DNA from: Chryseobacterium sp. UBA6632
GTDB lineage: Bacteria; Bacteroidota; Bacteroidia; Flavobacteriales; Weeksellaceae
DNA: 7,911 bases
Assembly: GCA_002455915.1 (NCBI GenBank)
Contig: DKLU01000352.1
Coordinates: 413 to 8,323, forward strand
Direction of reading: 5' to 3'
In this document: positions 5,917 to 7,911 of the stretch, piece by piece
Position numbering within the stretch: position 1 is the first letter of the stretch
How the letters are laid out: each line of letters begins with the position of its first letter
Notes under the pieces: model-generated
What the model saw: only the letters and a program-made list of their open reading frames with translations
What the model was told of the DNA's origin: nothing
Database searches by the model: none
Position numbers and translations under genes: made by a program

Positions 5917-6471
5917 TTATTGATAGATTGATACAAATTTTTCAAGACCTTCTCTTTGCCCCGCGCCTACTGCTTCAAATTTCCACTCTCCGTTTCTGTT
6001 ATAAATTCTTCCGAATTCTACAGCAGTTTCAATAGAAAAATCTTCGTCTAGTTCGTATTTTAAAATTTCTTCGTTCGTATCTGTATTGAAAATTCTGATG
6101 AAAGAATTTCTCACTTGCCCAAAGTTCTGTCTTCTGGCATCTGCATCGTGAATCGTAACAACAACAGTGATTTCTTTTACAGCATCATCAATTTTAGTTA
6201 AATCGATTTTAATTTGCTCGTCATCTCCAGCTCCGTCACCTGTTAAGTTATCACCAGAGTGAACAACCGCTTTATCTGGAGACTCCAAATTGTTGTAAAA
6301 AATAAAGTGATTATCAGAAATTAACTTTTTATTTTCTCCCAACAAAAATAAAGATGCGTCTAAATCGAAACCCGTTCCCGTAGAAGTATTGTTGGTATCC
6401 CAACCCAATCCTACAGTAAATTTTGGTGCATTTATATTTTCTCTCTGTCCTTTCTGTAAGTTAATAGCCAT
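5917..6471 (-). CDS. terD: TerD, calcium-binding tellurium/stress resistance protein
   Basis: This 184-aa protein matches TerD/TerE of the classical ter operon almost throughout: VGLGWDTN (20-27), GFDLDASLFLL (34-44), FIFYNNLESPD (56-66), HSGDNLTGDGAGDDE (71-85), VVVTIHDADARRQNFGQV (103-120), FIRIFN (124-129) and NGEWKFEAVG (160-169). The two acidic loops, DLDAS and GDNLTGDGAGDDE, supply the Ca2+ ligands known from TerD structures. Length is that of E. coli TerD (about 190 aa). It is cytosolic, with no signal peptide. The ATG (6469-6471) lies inside the end of the phosphoribosyltransferase gene, an 11-bp overlap indicating translational coupling, and telA follows after 6 bp. In better-studied systems TerD proteins contribute to tellurite resistance, and also to phage inhibition and colicin resistance; which of these applies here is unknown. 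Confidence 0.95.
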   Translation of the reverse strand: MAINLQKGQRENINAPKFTVGLGWDTNNTSTGTGFDLDASLFLLGENKKLISDNHFIFYNNLESPDKAVVHSGDNLTGDGAGDDEQIKIDLTKIDDAVKEITVVVTIHDADARRQNFGQVRNSFIRIFNTDTNEEILKYELDEDFSIETAVEFGRIYNRNGEWKFEAVGAGQREGLEKFVSIYQ

Positions 6472-7285
6472 AATTTAGTTCTGTTTGCGTTAAAGTGTTT
6501 ATATTATTTTCAAATTCTTTTATGAGATGGTAATTATTACTGATTGCCTGTTCCAGCAAATCATCCATCTGTTCTTTTTTTACTTTAGACGTAAGATAAT
6601 CAAAATTACTTGAATCTAAGCCCAAAATATATTTTACAATCCTTGTATTGAACTGAAAACTTGGTTTCAGCATTACTTCTGCAATGTGTTCTACGTTTTT
6701 CACCGCATAATAATTGAAGAAATTTTCAATCTTTGGATCCAGCTCAAAATTCATCAGTTCAGCATAATACATGAATAAAAAATCACCTTCTACATTATAT
6801 TCATTCAAAATTTTATTCACGGTAAACTCATGACTTCCCGTTATTTTAATATCATCTATAAAAATACAAAGTTTTCCTTTAAGAAAATCCTTATCCAGAT
6901 AATAAGTATCATTGGCTATCAGATTTTTACGATCTTCAAAGCTTAGATTTCCGTAATCTGTTGTATAGGTATGATTTCTATTGATTTTTGATAAAATACT
7001 TGATTTTTTTCCTTTCTGAAAAAGATAAAAATCAAGATGCTTTTTAAAGTAAAAACACAGGAAATTAGAAGCCGTCGGAATCGCCATGTAAGGACTTGGC
7101 AACACAACGATCTGCTGATCTGTGTTCAGAATTTCTTCATGAGAAGCAATAAACCCAGTAAACAATTCCTTTGCAAATTTTTGTGCAAACGACCTATCTC
7201 CGTACTTAAAATAGCTGTATTCTGCGGGCGAAAATGTAAATTCATCCGCCGAATGAATGTGATGTAAACTATATCTTTTATTCAT
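6461..7285 (-). CDS. Ter-operon phosphoribosyltransferase-like protein
   Basis: The diagnostic feature of this 274-aa protein is KLCIFIDDIKITGSHE (138-153): a hydrophobic strand, two adjacent Asp and a TGS loop, which is the PRPP-binding motif of type I phosphoribosyltransferases (consensus hhhhDDhxxTGxT/S). Upstream, IVVLPSPYMAIPTASNF (59-75) resembles the first-strand region of the PRTase variants found in ter operons. The C-terminal 90 residues are helical and unfamiliar. There is no signal peptide or membrane helix. The family is expected to transfer or remove a ribose-5-phosphate group using PRPP; the substrate is unknown. The ATG is 9 bp after the stop of the HAD gene and the 3' end overlaps terD by 11 bp. 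Comparative studies of Ter loci proposed that such PRTases act with HAD and ATP-grasp enzymes to make a nucleoside-like compound; that role is inferred here from context. Confidence 0.8.
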   Translation of the reverse strand: MNKRYSLHHIHSADEFTFSPAEYSYFKYGDRSFAQKFAKELFTGFIASHEEILNTDQQIVVLPSPYMAIPTASNFLCFYFKKHLDFYLFQKGKKSSILSKINRNHTYTTDYGNLSFEDRKNLIANDTYYLDKDFLKGKLCIFIDDIKITGSHEFTVNKILNEYNVEGDFLFMYYAELMNFELDPKIENFFNYYAVKNVEHIAEVMLKPSFQFNTRIVKYILGLDSSNFDYLTSKVKKEQMDDLLEQAISNNYHLIKEFENNINTLTQTELNYGY

Positions 7286-7294
7286 CTTTTATAA

Positions 7295-7911
7295 TTAGTG
7301 TTTTAATAAATGTGCATTGAAACCAAAATCTTTTGCCCCTTTATAATCTGCAATCGGATTGTCGCCGATGTGCAAAATTTGATTTAAACTTAAATCCTGA
7401 TTTTTAATTAAATTTTTCACTTCCTGAAATATCTGAGGATTCGGTTTGGAGCAATTGATCTCATCAGAGTAAATATGAAAATCGATGTATTGATCAAGGT
7501 TTTCATTAATAAGGAATTTACGCATCGTTTTTCCTTTGATAAAACCTGTATTGCTTAGAATATTTATCGTTTTTCCTTGATTTTTAATTTCATCAAAAAA
7601 ATCATGAATATTTTCAAATATCACAACCGGACTATATTCTAAGAAAAGATCTTCACTTTTTTGATAAAATTCATTTAAAATAGTTTTATTCAATTGTTTT
7701 ACATCTACATTCAGAGAATTTAAAATCAATAAATAAATCTCGAAAGTGTCTACATTTCCACCAATTACTTCATTAATGGTATTACACAAATCGTCATAAT
7801 ATTTTACCGTTTTCGCAACTTCATCAATCGGTTTTTCCACATTAAAAAACGAGGAAAAAAGCTCAACTCTTTTTGCTTTAAATTCAGGGTGAGATTTTAT
7901 TAAAGTAAGCC
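7295..7911 (-). CDS. HAD-superfamily hydrolase, 5' end off the window
   Basis: The frame stays open from the stop at 7295 to the right edge, giving 204 residues. A GTG at 7838-7840 could be mistaken for the start, but 23 more sense codons precede it (including SHPEFKAKRVELFSSFFN), and the nucleophile motif DxDxT is not in the visible part, so it must lie beyond 7911. Other HAD motifs are clear, numbered from that GTG: motif II INILSNTGF (92-100, S96), motif III Lys in CSKPNPQIF (130-138, K132), and motif IV HIGDNPIADYKGAKDFGF (157-174) with the Asp pair. The cap is a helical C1 type, as in phosphoglycolate-phosphatase-like HADs. Such enzymes remove phosphate from small metabolites; the substrate is unknown. 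The phosphoribosyltransferase gene starts 9 bp after its stop, so the two are cotranscribed and may act in sequence. Confidence 0.88.
   Translation of the reverse strand, partial: LTLIKSHPEFKAKRVELFSSFFNVEKPIDEVAKTVKYYDDLCNTINEVIGGNVDTFEIYLLILNSLNVDVKQLNKTILNEFYQKSEDLFLEYSPVVIFENIHDFFDEIKNQGKTINILSNTGFIKGKTMRKFLINENLDQYIDFHIYSDEINCSKPNPQIFQEVKNLIKNQDLSLNQILHIGDNPIADYKGAKDFGFNAHLLKH

Noticed and set aside
7037..7267. 76-codon + strand open frame
   Set aside because: It is antisense to the N-terminal part of the phosphoribosyltransferase gene, which has a clear family motif.

Overview
The window looks like chromosomal DNA from a flavobacterium, most likely Chryseobacterium or a close relative in the Weeksellaceae. 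This rests on its AT-rich composition, the near absence of Shine-Dalgarno sequences, a Bacteroidota-type -7 box (TAnnTTTG) before the first gene, and repeats and an RNA-like element that I associate with flavobacterial genomes. The genus is an inference from resemblance.

Left part (1-1850). The 5' part of an FKBP-type prolyl isomerase gene runs leftwards off the window. Divergent from it is a complete gene for a catalase-like heme-fold protein (484-1482, + strand). The 368-bp gap after that gene holds three structures: a long imperfect inverted repeat (1590-1657), a structured element resembling the Flavo-1 RNA motif (about 1700-1797), and a factor-independent terminator for the leftward genes (1799-1828).

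Right part (1851-7911). Everything here is on the - strand and forms a tellurium-resistance/stress (Ter) locus. In transcription order it is: a HAD-like phosphatase (5' end off the window), a PRPP-motif phosphoribosyltransferase, TerD, the toxic-anion-resistance protein TelA, an unrecognised 316-aa protein, a TerZ-like second TerD-family protein, and the membrane protein TerC. The first five genes are packed as an operon: gaps of 9, -11 (overlap), 6 and 14 bp. Breaks of 85 bp (before the TerZ-like gene) and 172 bp (before terC) follow, so these two may have their own promoters or be reached by read-through. The terC leader contains a REP-like pair of GGCTAAAGCC hairpins and a separate 26-bp near-perfect palindrome.

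How the genes may work together (family knowledge plus inference): TerC is a polytopic membrane protein linked to metal ion handling, TerD proteins bind Ca2+, and TelA is a cytosolic helical partner. PRTase and HAD genes beside ter genes have been proposed in comparative genomics to make a nucleoside-like metabolite. The least explained part is the 316-aa protein between telA and the TerZ-like gene. The operon promoter and the rest of any biosynthetic module would lie beyond position 7911.
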